Shown in pieces: positions 19,000-30,204 of a DNA stretch of 64,000 nt. The stretch is from Gonocerus acuteangulatus. Taxonomy: Eukaryota > Arthropoda > Insecta > Hemiptera > Coreidae. Every line of letters begins with the position of its first letter. Positions within the stretch are counted from its first letter, which is position 1. A program made the translations under genes and the position numbers. The notes beneath the pieces are model-generated. The model saw only the letters and a list, made by a program, of their open reading frames with translations, made no database searches and was not told where the DNA came from. The stretch covers positions 10,611,698 to 10,675,697 of the forward strand of contig OX328123.1 in assembly GCA_946811695.1 (NCBI GenBank). The letters are read 5' to 3'.

Positions 19000-21900
19000 G
19001 TAATTTAACCCACTCTTACTCTTACTTTTCTATTTTTTCCTATATTTCGACGTGGATTATGTCCGCCACAGCTTTATATTACTTTTTTCTTACACTCCCC
19101 TGTCAGCCTGCTTGTATCCTGGTGTGTCTTGTCCCCTCAATTCACTGTAAAGCGTCTTCTTACTATTTTTTCTCTTCCTGTACCAATTTTACTGTCTTTT
19201 TCTTCTTCGTCTCTTATGACTAATATTCTTACAGCTTGTCATGTTAACGCCCAGTCCCTTTTCGCCCACTTTACAGAGTTCTCCATCCACTTCCATGGCA
19301 CATCCTATCACCTTATTGCTATTTCCGAATCCTGGCTCAAACCCTATATCCCTTCCTCTGCTGTCTCTCTTCCTAACCACGCCCTCCTCCGTCACGATAG
19401 AGAAGACCGTGTTGGTGGCGGGGTCGCTCTATACGTGCACGGTAGTCTCCGCTCCCGTATCCTTCACATTTCACCCTCTCTGGGCCATCCTCGCATCGAG
19501 TATCTTTTTGCAGAAGTATCCTCTTCATCCTCTCGTATCCTTGTGGTAGTAGTTTACCGTCCTCCCAACACGCCTTTCGAGCACGATTTCGAAGATCTTC
19601 TTCTAAAACTTATCCCTTCCTATGATCACACCATCCTAGCCGGGGACCTAAATATCAACTTCCTGTCTAATTCCCCTGATAAGCGTTTCCTTGAATCCCT
19701 CACCTCCTCCCTAGGGCTATACGTAGTCCCATTCTCACCTACTCACCACACCTCTACTTCTAATACCCTTCTCGACTACTTCCTTGTTGACTCTCCGAGT
19801 CACCTTCTATCCTTCTACCAGTATCCGGTTCCATTCCTTTCAGCACATGATCTTATTTCCATATCCTATAACATCCAAATGCCCTCTTTTACCCCTAAAA
19901 CCATCTCCTATCGAAACCTCAACTCTCTTACCTTTGAATCCCTTGAGCCTGACTTATCTGGAGTAGATTGGTCACTCATTCATTCCTATCCCTCCATTGA
20001 TGCCAAAGTCGATTTTCTAACCTCGAACCTCCTTGCCATCCTTGATAAACATGCTCCTTTAAAGACAATCCTCGCTCGCCGTCCCCCTGCTCCGTGGCTC
20101 ACTCCCGAAATTAAAGAAATGATGAGAAGACGTATTGCTGCAAGACGACGATCAATCCGTACTGGACACCCAGAGGACCTGAAGACCTTCAAATCACTCC
20201 GTAACCTCACTCAATCCACCCTTCGCCGCGCTCGTTCCCAGTATTACCAGACCTCCCTCTCCTCAGCTTCCGACTCCCGCTCCCTCTGGAACACCCTTCG
20301 TAGCCTTTCCCTCGCAAAGACTAAACCCACTCCCACCATCCATGTTACACCCGACGAGCTGAATAACCATTTCAGTGCCGTCTCCTCCTCAACTACTCCT
20401 TCCACGCCCTTTGTTCCTTCTAATACCTTTAACTCTGATAATTTTTATTTCTTAGATATATCTCCTTCAGAACTCTTCAAAGCTGTCATGAAATCACATT
20501 CTAAGTCCAAAGGTTCGGACAGTATACCCGTGGAGCTTATTAAACTTTTCCTTCCTGTTATCCTACCCCACCTACTCCACATATACAATTATTCTTTGCA
20601 AAACTCCGTCTTTCCCACATCATGGAAGAAAGCAATTGTTCATCCCTTAAATAAAATTTCCAATCCAATTGTTCCCACCGACTTCCGTCCTATTTCTATC
20701 CTTTCCAATCTTTCTAAACCACTTGAACGCCTCGTACAATCCCAAATATCCGTCTTTCTACAACCCCGCTTAAACTCCCACCAATCTGGCTTTCGTCCAG
20801 GTTACTCCACCCAATCCGCACTTCTAAAAATTACGCACGACCTCCAATCCGCTATTGATCTCAAAAGAATTTCCATCCTTATACTCCTAGATTTCAGTAA
20901 AGCGTTCGATACCATTGACCATGACATACTCCTTTCAAAACTCCAATCTTTTTCTTTCTCTAACAGTGCTCTGACCTGGTTTCAATCCTTCATTTCTAAC
21001 CGCTCCCAATCAGTAGCCATTCCAAACAAACCCCAATCCTCCTCCCTTACACTAGACTGAGGTGTCGCACAGGGATCCTCTCTATCCCCAACACTGTTTG
21101 CAGCCTACATAAATGATCTCCCATCCTCTATCCTATTTTGCAACTTCCACATGTATGCCGATGATTCCCAAATCTACCTTTCCTTCCCCCCCTCTGAGCT
21201 ATTAGAAGCAGCAAGAAAAATTCAGGAAGACTTGGACAGGATCACAGCTTGGGCCAAGACCAACAAATTATTGATGAATGCTGAAAAGTCCAAAGCGATA
21301 GTGATAGGCTCAGCTCCCCTCTTGAAATCTCTCCCTCCTATCCTCCCTTCCTTCACCATTGACTCCAGTCCTATTCAATATGTTTCCACTGCCAAGAACC
21401 TGGGCCTTGTTTTCGATCAAAACCTATCCTGGAAAAATCACTTATCCCTAATCACTCGTCGCTCCATAGCCACCCTTAAACTATTTAACCGTTCCCGTCA
21501 CCTCCTCCCTACTCCTACACGTCAGCTTCTTGTATCTTCTCTAGTGTTCCCCCACTTCGACTATGGTTGCCTGGTTTATGGAGGGCTCACTGGGGAGCTT
21601 GAGGTTCGTCTTAAGCGATTAATGAACAGTTTTCTCAGATTTATCCTCAATACCCCCAGGGATGCCCATATTTCACACCGGTATTCCGAGTTGAAGTGGC
21701 TATTTCCATCAATTCGACGACAATATTTTCTAGGTTCCTTCCTTTACCAAACCATTTCTTCCAAATCTCCTTCCTATATTTACAACCTCCTGCAGTTTAA
21801 ATCGGCTGTCCATTCCCGTGGTACCCGCTCCCGTCCCTCCGATCTCTATCCTCCCACTCATAAAACAGCCTTCTTCGACCGTTCCTTCATCTCCCGAGCC

Positions 21901-22440
21901 TCCTCCTTCTGGAACTCTATCCCTCTTTCCATTCGACACTCTCCTTCCTTACCTGTCTTTAAATCCCGCCTCTTTGCTTTTCTCCTATCCTCCCAGGAAG
22001 ACGCTTCTTAAAATTTCACCACCAGGAAGACCTGATTACCTTTGTAAATTATATTGCTGTTTTTTTCTCGTGTTTATGCATTTTCCTAGTTTATATCTTT
22101 TTATAGCCCCCATTCCTTTAATATTTATTCAACTTTTTAATATTTATTTGTTTATTTAAACTCTTTAATTTTATTCCCATCCCCCTCTGATCATTGTATC
22201 ATCATTGCCCCATTCCAATGAATGTACATATTTACTTATATTTCATTTTATTATTTAAGGCTTCACATATAATATTTGTATTAGTTGCTTTTTTTGTTTG
22301 GTTCTTTTATACTTTTGTTTTTCTTTATTCATATTTATATTTTTAGGTTAAATTTGTTTATTGTTTATTTTGTACTTATTTTTATTCTTATGGGACGAAG
22401 TCCCAGAATAAAGTTTTTTTTTCATTCATTCATTCATTAA
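19000..22440 (+). mobile_element. L2/CR1-superfamily LINE inserted in ALDH intron
   Basis: About 3.4 kb with a single long ORF2 (endonuclease plus reverse transcriptase) from 19,129 to 22,011, a ~420 bp 3' UTR, and a (TTCA)n tail near 22,421-22,438, as in CR1/L2 elements that end in short tandem repeats. There is no poly(A) and no clear target duplication. The 5' boundary is approximate. It is C-rich on the coding strand relative to its AT-rich host intron. It lies between ALDH exons 5 and 6. Confidence 0.8.
19129..22011 (+). pseudogene. LINE ORF2: AP endonuclease and reverse transcriptase, one in-frame stop
   Basis: The endonuclease half shows the AP-endonuclease signatures in order: HVNAQSL (Asn), ISESWL (Glu), GGGVALYV, VVYRPPN, LAGDLNINF (Asp/Asn), LLDYFLVD and SAHDLI (His). 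The reverse transcriptase half shows GSDSIPVELIK, PTDFRPISILSN, SGFRPGYSTQSAL, LLDFSKAFDTIDH and, after the stop, GVAQGSSLSPTLFAAYINDL and MYADDSQIYL (catalytic YADD). One TGA at 21,058-21,060, just before the GVAQGS motif, truncates the protein. The frame is otherwise open on both sides for over 900 codons. The element is therefore fairly young but dead unless the stop is an error or read through. Confidence 0.85.
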
Positions 22441-22474
22441 TTATTATGTTGACGTTATTTTTATTCAATTACAG

Positions 22475-22556
22475 GTTTGTAGAAAAAAGTAAGGAAAGAG
22501 CCCTACGTAGGGTCGTTGGCAACCCCTTCGATGCTAATACAGAACAAGGACCTCAG
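22475..22556 (+). CDS. Aldh: Aldehyde dehydrogenase, sixth recognised exon
   Basis: 82 nt, phase 2 to 0, acceptor TTCAATTACAG and donor CCTCAG|GTAAT. It encodes residues 295-322: FVEKSKERALRRVVGNPFD followed by ANTEQGPQ, matching the family's FVERSV...R-x-VGNPFD-x-TEQGPQ block. The first base completes the split Lys codon of the previous exon. Confidence 0.96.
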
Positions 22557-22670
22557 GTAATAATTTCTTACACTAATTTCAGTGACTAAATATTATTTAT
22601 GCTTTAAAAATATTAAGCAACTTATTATTTTTTTTTTAACCAAACAAAACTTTATAAGAAATTTACGGGC

Positions 22671-23006
22671 ATGCAGCAATACGGACGTAGGTTTTGGGGA
22701 TTTTCAGGTGAGAACATTATCATGGATTTAAAAACTATCCCTATATTCTGGTACAATAAGACAGCAGCTCTGGTCACTTCAATAGTGAAATCACAGCAAC
22801 TAAACCGATGTGTGAGGTCCACTATTAACTTTACATCTTCTTACAGCCAACCCCTGCTCTTAAAAACTGAGAAATACAAAGCCGTAATGAGCCTCGCACA
22901 CAAATATGTCGGACTAAATGAGATGCCGTTAAAACAATGCATTAAAATATGTAGCTTCTGTAGCTACACTGACGATGATGATTTGATAGAAACAGAGCCA
23001 GAATAA
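22671..23006 (+). CDS. Unidentified 111-residue open frame in ALDH intron
   Basis: Starts at an ATG and ends with an acidic tail (YTDDDDLIETEPE). The middle contains KTEKYKAVMSLAHKYVGL. That K-Y-x-x-V/L-x-x-L pattern loosely recalls the C-terminal end of some DNA-transposon transposases, but no catalytic motif is present. An AATAAA lies ~85 bp downstream (about 23,092). It could be a terminal fragment of a transposase gene or chance. No function is claimed. Confidence 0.3.
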   Translation: MQQYGRRFWGFSGENIIMDLKTIPIFWYNKTAALVTSIVKSQQLNRCVRSTINFTSSYSQPLLLKTEKYKAVMSLAHKYVGLNEMPLKQCIKICSFCSYTDDDDLIETEPE

Positions 23007-23149
23007 GACTGAATTTTGCATTAATATATTAATTTGTTGTATTTTACATTCTTTGTATTGTCATATGAGCTCCCTAAACTAAAAAATGTGAATAAAAGCA
23101 AATTTTGTTCATTTTAGTTGAAAAATCCATAAATTTTGGGTTATTTATA

Positions 23150-23472
23150 GAACGTGACACAATAAGGATGCAGTCATTGGGAAAATTCCTGACTGCTCCC
23201 TGGATGTCAGGGGTAATGGCCTAGTTGTCGAAGCACCGTTTAAAAAAAAAAAAATAAGGATAAGGAGGCAGCTCCAAACCATTAAACCTGACACTATCAC
23301 TCTAAAAAAAGTAGGATAGGGTCCTTATGGACTTACTTTCATAAGTAGGTGGATGTGTTATGATAAGAAAAAGAAAAGGGAAAAAATATCAAGAAAATAA
23401 ATTTAAAAACGTTTTCTTTAATTTGCCAACAATGTGAAAATGGAGCTGCCTCCTTATTGCTACACGCCGTCA
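23150..23472. mobile_element. Small TIR element carrying a 5'-truncated SINE
   Basis: TAAGGAGGCAGCTCC near 23,263 is mirrored by GGAGCTGCCTCCTTA near 23,442-23,456, and GTGACACAATAAGGA on the left is mirrored by AATAAGGAGG...ACAC on the right. Between them, about 23,170-23,251, is a short SINE whose tail (GGTAATGGCCTAGTTGTCGA, AGCACCGTTTA, poly-A) matches the 5S-headed SINE. It is flanked by AATAAGGAT repeats. Superfamily of the TIR element unknown. Confidence 0.5.
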
Positions 23473-23639
23473 ATTAAAGAGAGATACTGCACATGTATAA
23501 CCAAACGATGGTTGTATACACATCTGGGCGGAAAAAAACAGATTCTGCACTTATACAGTGCTAAAAGCAAATTTGAAATGCTTTGTCTACCAACATTTTA
23601 AATGAAATTTAATTCTTTTCCAAAATGTATACAACTATG

Positions 23640-23773
23640 TGTAGTGTTTACTTAAATTAATGTATACTCATTGAAATGAAACACTAGACTGATTGTCCTT
23701 TATTTTTAGCTACAATTAACTCTTGGTTGCTAAGCAACAAAACATATGGTTATTACCATTACAGGATACTACA
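23640..23773 (-). repeat. 3' LTR
   Basis: 134 bp, starts TG and ends CA, identical to the other LTR by direct comparison. Target duplication CTATG abuts it at 23,635-23,639. Confidence 0.93.
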
Positions 23774-23792
23774 TCTTTCCCCCCTTACGAAA

Positions 23793-25385
23793 TTATTTGT
23801 ATAAATCATAGTCTTTGAACTTGACAGGTGTTTTCACTATTCTTCCGCTTCTAGTACTTCTCTCTTGCAAAAGCTCTGGTCCACTCAATTCTTCATTAGA
23901 CTTTATAGACTGCTCTTCCTGGTTGTTCTCTGTTAACGATTCTTCTGGCTGAATCTTTTGAAAGAAAGACGAATTGCGAGTTACCTCGGATCCATCTCGG
24001 CTTGCAGTAATCTTCGTTCCGCTGACATCCTTCACCTGATAGGGGGAAGGGTCATAAGGTGTTGAATACTTGTTCCGTTTTTCCTGTCTGACCAAGACCG
24101 TATCCCCCTCTTCAAGTCTATGCTCTCTGACATGTCTTCTCTGGTCTGCATACTCTTTCATTTTCTGGCGATTAGTCTCTTCATTTTTGATTAATTTTTC
24201 ATCGATTTCATCGTCTAAAATGTTGTCTGGAATGCCTGGAAGATAAGACCTGAAGTTATTCCTCAGAAGAGCTTTGGCGGGAGCGATGCGAGTCGAGCTA
24301 TGCGGTGTATCCCGATACTGCAGCAAATATTCGGGTAAGGCCTCTTCCCAATTACGACCCTCGATTTCGGCTGATCGAATGGTTTTATTTAAATTGAACA
24401 TGAAGTGTTCGGCCCTGCCATTAGCTTCAGGCCAATGGCTTGTAACTCGGTGGTGTTTTATTCCAAGATTGATGCAAAATCTTTCGAATTCTATGCTGTT
24501 GAAGGGTGGCGCGTTGTCAGTCTTGATAGTGTTTGGTAATCCGAATAGTGAAAACGTTTTGAATAAGAGTTTAGTCACTACATCAGTTTTCAGTGAACTC
24601 AGAGTTTCAACGATCGGAAACTTGCTGAAATCGTCCACGATTACACAAACGTAACGCCCGTTTGGCCAAGGTCCTGAAAAATCCACCGAAAGAGACTCCC
24701 AAGGGCCCAATGGCATCGGCTGGAGCCGAATTGGATCTCTTTTCTTAGTGTGATTGTTGGCACAACACGGGATGCATTTTGAGACAAGTTCTTCGACGAG
24801 TGAATTCATCTTGGGGAACCAAACTTTGCTTCTCAACAACTCCTTTGATTTGGTGATCCCTTGATGACCACGATGGGCAAGTCTAACGACCCGTTGTTGC
24901 AAATTTTGAGGAATTACTAAACGAGATCCTCGCACCACAATGTTATCGCTTATTACTGCGATCTCATCCTTGATTGGGCGGTATTGAGTCAAAATTGAAT
25001 CTGACCAGTTTCCGGTGCGAACAGCATCAATAACCTCTCTCAAAGTGGGGTCACTGAGAGTTTCACTTGCAATTTCCTTCCGGGATATTCTAGATGGCAA
25101 GTGTGCAGTCGTCACAAGATTGATGTAGTCTTCTTCACTTGATGTGACTCTCTTCTTGAAAGGGTGACGGGACATATAGTCAGAAGGGTTATCTTTTCCA
25201 GAAATGTGGGATACTGTGAATTCATAGCCCATTAACTTGAAAATAAGCCTTTCCAGACGGGGCGAGGTCTTGTGCCCCGATTTGGTCAGTAGCGACACTA
25301 GTGGCTTATGATCAGTGTGAATGACGAACCGAGACCCTGCTAAGTATTCATGGAAATATTGAGTTGCCCAAGAAACTCCCAACAT
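23793..25385 (-). pseudogene. LTR-element pol, RNase H and integrase part
   Basis: Continuing from the reverse transcriptase after a one-base shift, this part carries the RNase H residues (YTDAGPEG just upstream, IEREMLG with its Glu, IHTDHKPL). It then has the integrase zinc finger (HRGHQG ... CIPCC), the DDE core (SVDFSGPWP, IKTDNAPPF, ANGRAEHF) and a C-terminal GPY/F-like segment (EEGDTVLVR, PYDPSPYQV). The integrase is complete by motif count. The nearest clade by eye is Mag/K02A2.6-like Ty3/gypsy. It overlaps nothing else and ends 20 bp from the LTR. Confidence 0.88.
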
Positions 25386-25566
25386 TTCCCTCTCAATTTG
25401 ACTGTATCGTTTTTGTACGTCCGATAAACTGACACTCGCGCAAGCTATTATTGCAGGCTTCTTATTACCAGGTTGTGCTAAGATGGCTCCAAGACCCTCG
25501 GGTCCAGCATCTGTGTATAAATGTAGGATTTTCCTTTTATCAAAATACTTGATAGAAATGGCATTA

Positions 25567-26505
25567 CTAACTTCTTTTTTTTATAAGCTCAAAACAGGAT
25601 TGTTCCTTTTCTCCCCATTTCCACTTAACGTCCTTCTTTTCCAAATTTCGAAGAGGTTTTGTCAGATTAGCTAAATTTGGTATAAATCTAGTAAGGAAAT
25701 TTACCATACCCAAGAAACTTTTAATGCCGTGAACATCAGTTGGCGGTTTCAATTTAAGAATGGCTTTTTTCTTCTTAGGGTCCACAAAAATTCCTTCACG
25801 TGAAAGCACGAAGCCCAAGTAAGGCACTGTGTCCTGCTTGAAAAGGCATTTCTCCTCATTTAATGTAAGGCCTGCGTCCTGCAACCTTTTTAAAACAGCT
25901 TTCAGAGTACGATCGTGTTTATCTTCTGACTCGCCAAAAATTAATATATCATCACTAACATTTACACAGCCCGGGATGTCAGCTATAGTTTTTTGTATAA
26001 CAGCGTTGAAAATTTCAGGCGCTGAGTTAATGCCAAAACTTAGTCTTTTGTATCTGAACAAGCCCAAGTGGGTAGCAAATGTAGTGATGGAGCGTGAATC
26101 AGGATGCAATTCAAGTTGATGGAAACCCTTGTTTAAGTCCAATTTTGAAAAGACAGTAGACCCATTAATTAGTGCCACAATTTCTGAAAACGTAGGATTG
26201 GGGTAGCGTTCTCTTTGAATCGCTTTGTTTGGTTTCCTCATGTCAACACAAACTCTCACGCTCCCATCCTTTTTAGGTACAACTACAACTGGTGAAACCC
26301 AAGATGTTGGTCCATCAGCTTTCTCAATGATGTCAAGTTTTATCAATTTATCAATCTCTTCCTCTAATTTCTCCCTGAGGTGGAAAGGAGTACGACGATA
26401 CATGATAGTGGACGGTTCAACATCAGGATTTACGTGCAATTTAACGCAAACATTTTTTAATTTGCCAATCCCATCAAAAATCTTTGGAAATTGTTTCTTG
26501 ATCAA
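25567..26505 (-). pseudogene. LTR-element pol, reverse transcriptase part, frameshifted
   Basis: Shows the Ty3/gypsy reverse transcriptase order: SPVVVVPKKDGSVRVCVDMR, FSKLDLNKGFHQLEL, FGINSAPEIF, the catalytic SDDILIFG, YLGFVLSREG and FLGMVNFLTRFIPN. The open frame ends at 25,567 because an 8-base A run (T run at 25,575-25,582 on the plus strand) is one base off. Homology continues directly in the next frame, so this is an indel rather than a domain boundary. Nothing resembling gag or protease precedes it; a TAA closes the frame ~50 bp upstream. Confidence 0.9.
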
Positions 26506-26615
26506 ATCCTTCCTGTCGGCTATTCTAAGTGCCAGTGATACAATCCCCAGATCTCTGAGTTAAATCAGATTCCCTCTGGGAGCGTAGGCACTGTGTCCTA
26601 CCGACTGCGCCAAAA

Positions 26616-26749
26616 TGTAGTGTTTACTTAAATTAATGTATACTCATTGAAATGAAACACTAGACTGATTGTCCTTTATTTTTAGCTACAATTAACTCTT
26701 GGTTGCTAAGCAACAAAACATATGGTTATTACCATTACAGGATACTACA
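26616..26749 (-). repeat. 5' LTR
   Basis: 134 bp, identical to the left LTR. Target duplication CTATG follows at 26,750-26,754. Confidence 0.93.
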
Positions 26750-26754
26750 CTATG

Positions 26755-27637
26755 CTAAACTGGTTTTACAAACACGACACAAGGATATTATTCAAGGCAT
26801 AGATCAGAGGGGGCCAATCTGTGGCTCGTGAGCCACATTTGAAGGGTTATTTGTGGCTCACAATATATGTACCCGAGTTCCCTTTTTCATTTTTGTGCTA
26901 TTATATTTTAAAAAAAATATTAACAATCGACTATCATGGAGCTGGCCACCCCCTTTCAAAATATGTTAAATCCACTTTTTCATCAAAATAATTTTTTTTC
27001 TAAAAACTATTTTTTTTAACAGCAAAATCTTTTTTTGTAAATTCATTAAATCTCATCAAAAACAAGTAAATGGATGTTAGTTTGATCTCGTAAATATTAA
27101 TTTCCTAAAGAAATTATACAAAGTTATACGTTTTTTGTGTCTCCTGAAAAGTTGAACGATTTGGATATATCCTGTTTTGAAAGTTGACGCCTCAAATTAG
27201 CAACCACTCTTAGACACAAATGGGACAACTTATGACATTTTTGACAAAACTAAAACAAATTCATTTGCAAACATATGGCAATAAATTGGGCCAGATTAAA
27301 CAATTCAACATTGTAGTAAATGAAGAGCTAATTATTCCATGGTTTAAGTTTTAATGTATTAGGCTCTTAAGGTAATTGTGTATCTTCTTATGTTTGCTCC
27401 AAAAATAATAAAATAAATTTTAGGCTTTCCTTTAGTAAAAATAAGAGACCACTTATTGCACCAGGATTCAATGATTTTAATTTTCTTATTATGCTGATCT
27501 TATTTTATATTGATCCAATTTTCCTATCTTTATTTGATGTTAAAACAAAAGCATGCGCACAAAAATGTGTGATAATTACAAAATTAATTGTAAAATAAAA
27601 AGATTTTGACTCTAAAAAATTGCTACTTTTTTTAAAG
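26755..27637. other. ALDH intron, nothing recognised
   Basis: AT-rich. A short palindrome-like phrase (GTGGCTCGTGAGCCACA) lies at about 26,820-26,837. No element or coding sequence was identified. Confidence 0.4.
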
Positions 27638-27802
27638 GTTGATGAAGAGCAGATGAATAAAATTCTGTCTTACATTGATGTTGGAAAGAAAGAAGGCGCC
27701 CGACTCGTTACTGGTGGATCTAGAGTCAGAAGTAAAGGATATTTTGTTGAGCCAACAATCTTTTCAGAGGTCACGGATAATATGATCATTGCCAGGGAAG
27801 AG
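27638..27802 (+). CDS. Aldh: Aldehyde dehydrogenase, seventh recognised exon
   Basis: 165 nt, phase 0/0, acceptor CTTTTTTTAAAG and donor GAAGAG|GTGAGT. It encodes residues 323-377: [43 protein letters not shown] and IAREE. These match the family's V-DE-QF-x-KIL...GGxR-x-GYF-xPTVF-x-DV-xDxM-xIA-xEE block. The final Glu begins the EE|IFGP motif that contacts the nicotinamide ribose. Confidence 0.97.
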
Positions 27803-28039
27803 GTGAGTATTGTAGGCAACATAATGTTTTTTTTTACACATTTTGTAAACAGTAAGGTCTTTGTTTGCCGTCCTTATTGATTCATTTAACTCAACTGATT
27901 ATGCTTTAAATTTTTGAGAAGAGTCATTTAATAATGCAGAATCTTATTGATCTTGCATTAATGAAGATTCAAGTTGGAGATAGTAAGTGTTACAGTGCAA
28001 AATTATCGCTCCCCTTGCCTTAGAATGTGGAATAAATTT

Positions 28040-28445
28040 CAATAAATCGAGTTTTCGAGTTCATATGCATATAAAACTTCGAAAGTGTTAGTTTTGTTCT
28101 TTTGAACGGGTTTTTGTATTTTTTTAACTTACTTTTTAATTGGTTGTTATTGTTTTAAATTCCGTTTACCAGTAAAATAAGGATTTAGTAAAAGAAGGTA
28201 AGAAAATGAGGAACTTATTGGTAATAGTGTTGTCCTATAGCAAACGTTGAGAAGGCGGGGGAGTCATTTCCACTTAGAATACTCACAGTTTCATGTTGTG
28301 ACACCTTAAACTTTCTTCTCTTTCATATTTTATGTTATATTTTCCATGAAAGATCAAACCCTACCAACTGCTTCAATTCCTTTACTAATGGTACCAGGGA
28401 TATGAACCGTGCTAAGATGATGCAGTTCCTACGAGTCAGACTTTT
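28040..28445 (-). mobile_element. Family A HINE-like element, 5' half
   Basis: The 5' terminus is at 28,398-28,443 (GCTAAGATGATGCAGTTCCT then ACGAGTCAGAC). The body shares TTGTTCTTTTGAACGG and GAGGAACTTATTGGTAATAG-like blocks with 37,675-37,890. The 3' half is absent. A poly-A run of ~50 bases lies at 28,476-28,526, just beyond. Confidence 0.7.
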
Positions 28446-28470
28446 TTTTTTTTAAATTAAAAGGAATTGC

Positions 28471-28526
<56 letters not shown>

Positions 28527-28528
<2 letters not shown>

Positions 28529-29285
28529 TTAGACAATCCTCTTCAGTATTATCTTTTTAAGAGAAAGTGACATGTTTTACATGTCAATGTATCATTTCTG
28601 GTGTTGGTATAATCTCTACAGGACATTATCTTCATGTGCACATCAACTGCTCAAACACAAATAAGGCCCTTCAGAGTAGCTCAAATTATGCAAAGGGATC
28701 AGGTAGCAGAGGGTCACCCAATTCAATTGGCTCAAACTGTATTTTTATGAACTATATCGGATACAAGACTATCTAGAGCCTACAAAATTTAACGCTAGAT
28801 ATTACAAAAAGCTGTCACAGCATTGCCTTTCATTCCCAGAGCAAATAAATGCCCTTGGCACAAAAGTGCCTATCAGTCCATGAAGTATAACGACCCGCTG
28901 GCCCTTAATTGGTTGGATGGATCTCGGTTGGGTTAATACTTCACCTTCTAAAATTTAGAATACCTGTTCATAAAATTGCGTTAATAGCCCTAATGTTGAT
29001 ACACCGTTAAACACACACACACAAAAAAAAAACTGTTCATAAAAGTAAGGACCTTTTCATCAGATTCTTCAAATAGGGCCGAAAAGGACATTAGGCTTTA
29101 GTTTGCTTCTGTTGATTTCCTAAAAACTTAGATCCAATTTATTTTAATTTGAAATTACATTATAAGGGAACCATGAATCAGATTTTTTTTTTTTTTTTCA
29201 ATGAAACTTAATAACAACAATTTGCATCTAAATAACAGAAATAATCCAGTACTTTGTATTTATATATGTTCTTAAATTTTGTCAG
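28527..29285. other. ALDH intron with a possible SINE fragment
   Basis: At about 28,985-29,032 the phrase GTTAATAGCCCTAATGTTGA, TACACCGTTAAACACACA and an A-run resembles the tail of the 5S-headed SINE. A head could not be identified upstream with confidence (CGACCCGCTGGCCCT at ~28,890 may belong to it). The rest is unassigned. Confidence 0.35.
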
Positions 29286-29443
29286 ATATTTGGACCAGTT
29301 CAACAGATCTTGAAATTTAAGACAATTGATGAAGTAATCGAGAGGGCAAATGATTCTGAGTATGGTCTAGCTGCTGCAGTATTTTCTAATAACATTAACT
29401 CGGTCAATAAGATTGTCCCAAGTTTAAGGGCTGGAACTGTTTG
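29286..29443 (+). CDS. Aldh: Aldehyde dehydrogenase, eighth recognised exon
   Basis: 158 nt, phase 0 to 2, acceptor AAATTTTGTCAG and donor ACTGTTTG|GTAAGC. It encodes residues 378-429: [20 protein letters not shown], then [12 protein letters not shown] and RAGTVW-like (LRAGTVW, the Trp being split). These match family IFGPVMQI-x-KFK...[14 protein letters not shown]...AGTVWVN. Confidence 0.97.
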
Positions 29444-29535
29444 GTAAGCTCTCAATTTAATTTTTCTTTTTAACTTTATTAAAGTTATAGTTACTTTTAT
29501 TAAATCTTGTCATAATTCTGATAATTTTTTTTTAG

Positions 29536-29683
29536 GGTTAACACCTACAATGTTATCAATCCTCAGGCACCATTTGGTGGTTATGGTATGTCAGGAAACG
29601 GACGGGAACTTGGAGAATATGGCTTACAGGCTTATACAGAAGTCAAGACAACGTACATAGCTCTTTCTGAGAAGAACTCATAA
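29536..29683 (+). CDS. Aldh: Aldehyde dehydrogenase, last exon with stop
   Basis: 148 nt from acceptor TTTTTTTTTAG to TAA (29,681-29,683), encoding residues 430-478. It contains [39 protein letters not shown] and ends SEKNS. The family's [28 protein letters not shown] and terminal KNS are preserved, so the C-terminus is complete. The preceding intron is only 92 bp, in contrast to 1-5 kb elsewhere in the gene. Confidence 0.97.
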
Positions 29684-29889
29684 TCTTGTAATGTCTCAAT
29701 TGATCTTTTCAATAATCAAAAAGGTTCTCATCTCTATGGAAGTCATCTCGTCAAAGACGGAAATCATTTCGACAGTTTTTATTGAAATACCAGAGGGCTG
29801 TGTTTTCTTTATATGAATGTTTTATGGTTAGAATTCAACGGACCATCTGAAAAGTTGTTTAATCCAATTAGGAATGAAAAATTATTACA

Positions 29890-29895
29890 AATAAA
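29890..29895 (+). promoter_or_regulatory. Polyadenylation signal, ALDH 3' end
   Basis: AATAAA about 207 bp after the stop codon is the first canonical hexamer downstream. It marks the likely transcript end and a short 3' UTR. Other AT-rich hexamers follow, so the choice is an inference. Confidence 0.55.
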
Positions 29896-30204
29896 TATAA
29901 ATAATGGAAGCATTCCAATTTTTTGTAAACATTATTAGACATTATGCTTCCTCATTATGTTATGTCAATTTATTCCTGCACAATCTTATCAATTTGTTTC
30001 TTATCTGTATTATAAATTTTTATTTTTGATTATAAAGGCTAATTTTATATAACTAAGAACATAAAAAAAATTGTTCAAAATATATATTAAAATATTGTAC
30101 AAAATGTTTTGATTAATTTTCCTTTCCTCTCAACTTTCATTAATTTTTACTTCTCTTTACTATTAGTAGTTTTTCAAAAATTAAAATCAATTTTCATTTT
30201 TCTA

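Larger units (their letters stand above)
23640..26749 (-). mobile_element. Ty3/gypsy-type LTR retrotransposon, gag-less, in ALDH intron
   Basis: Two identical 134-bp LTRs (TGTAGTGTTT...GGATACTACA) at 23,640-23,773 and 26,616-26,749, flanked by 5-bp target duplications CTATG. The element reads on the minus strand. Just inside the right (5') LTR is a TGGCGCAGTCGG candidate primer-binding site, and just inside the left (3') LTR is a polypurine tract AAGGGGGGAAAGA. The interior holds only reverse transcriptase, RNase H and integrase; no gag or protease fits in the ~60-110 bp before pol. Identical LTRs imply recent insertion. Confidence 0.93.

Noticed and set aside
25567..25590. Programmed frameshift between reverse transcriptase and RNase H
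   Set aside because: Ty3/gypsy frameshifting occurs between gag and pol, not inside pol. The A8 run fits a one-base indel or sequencing error better.
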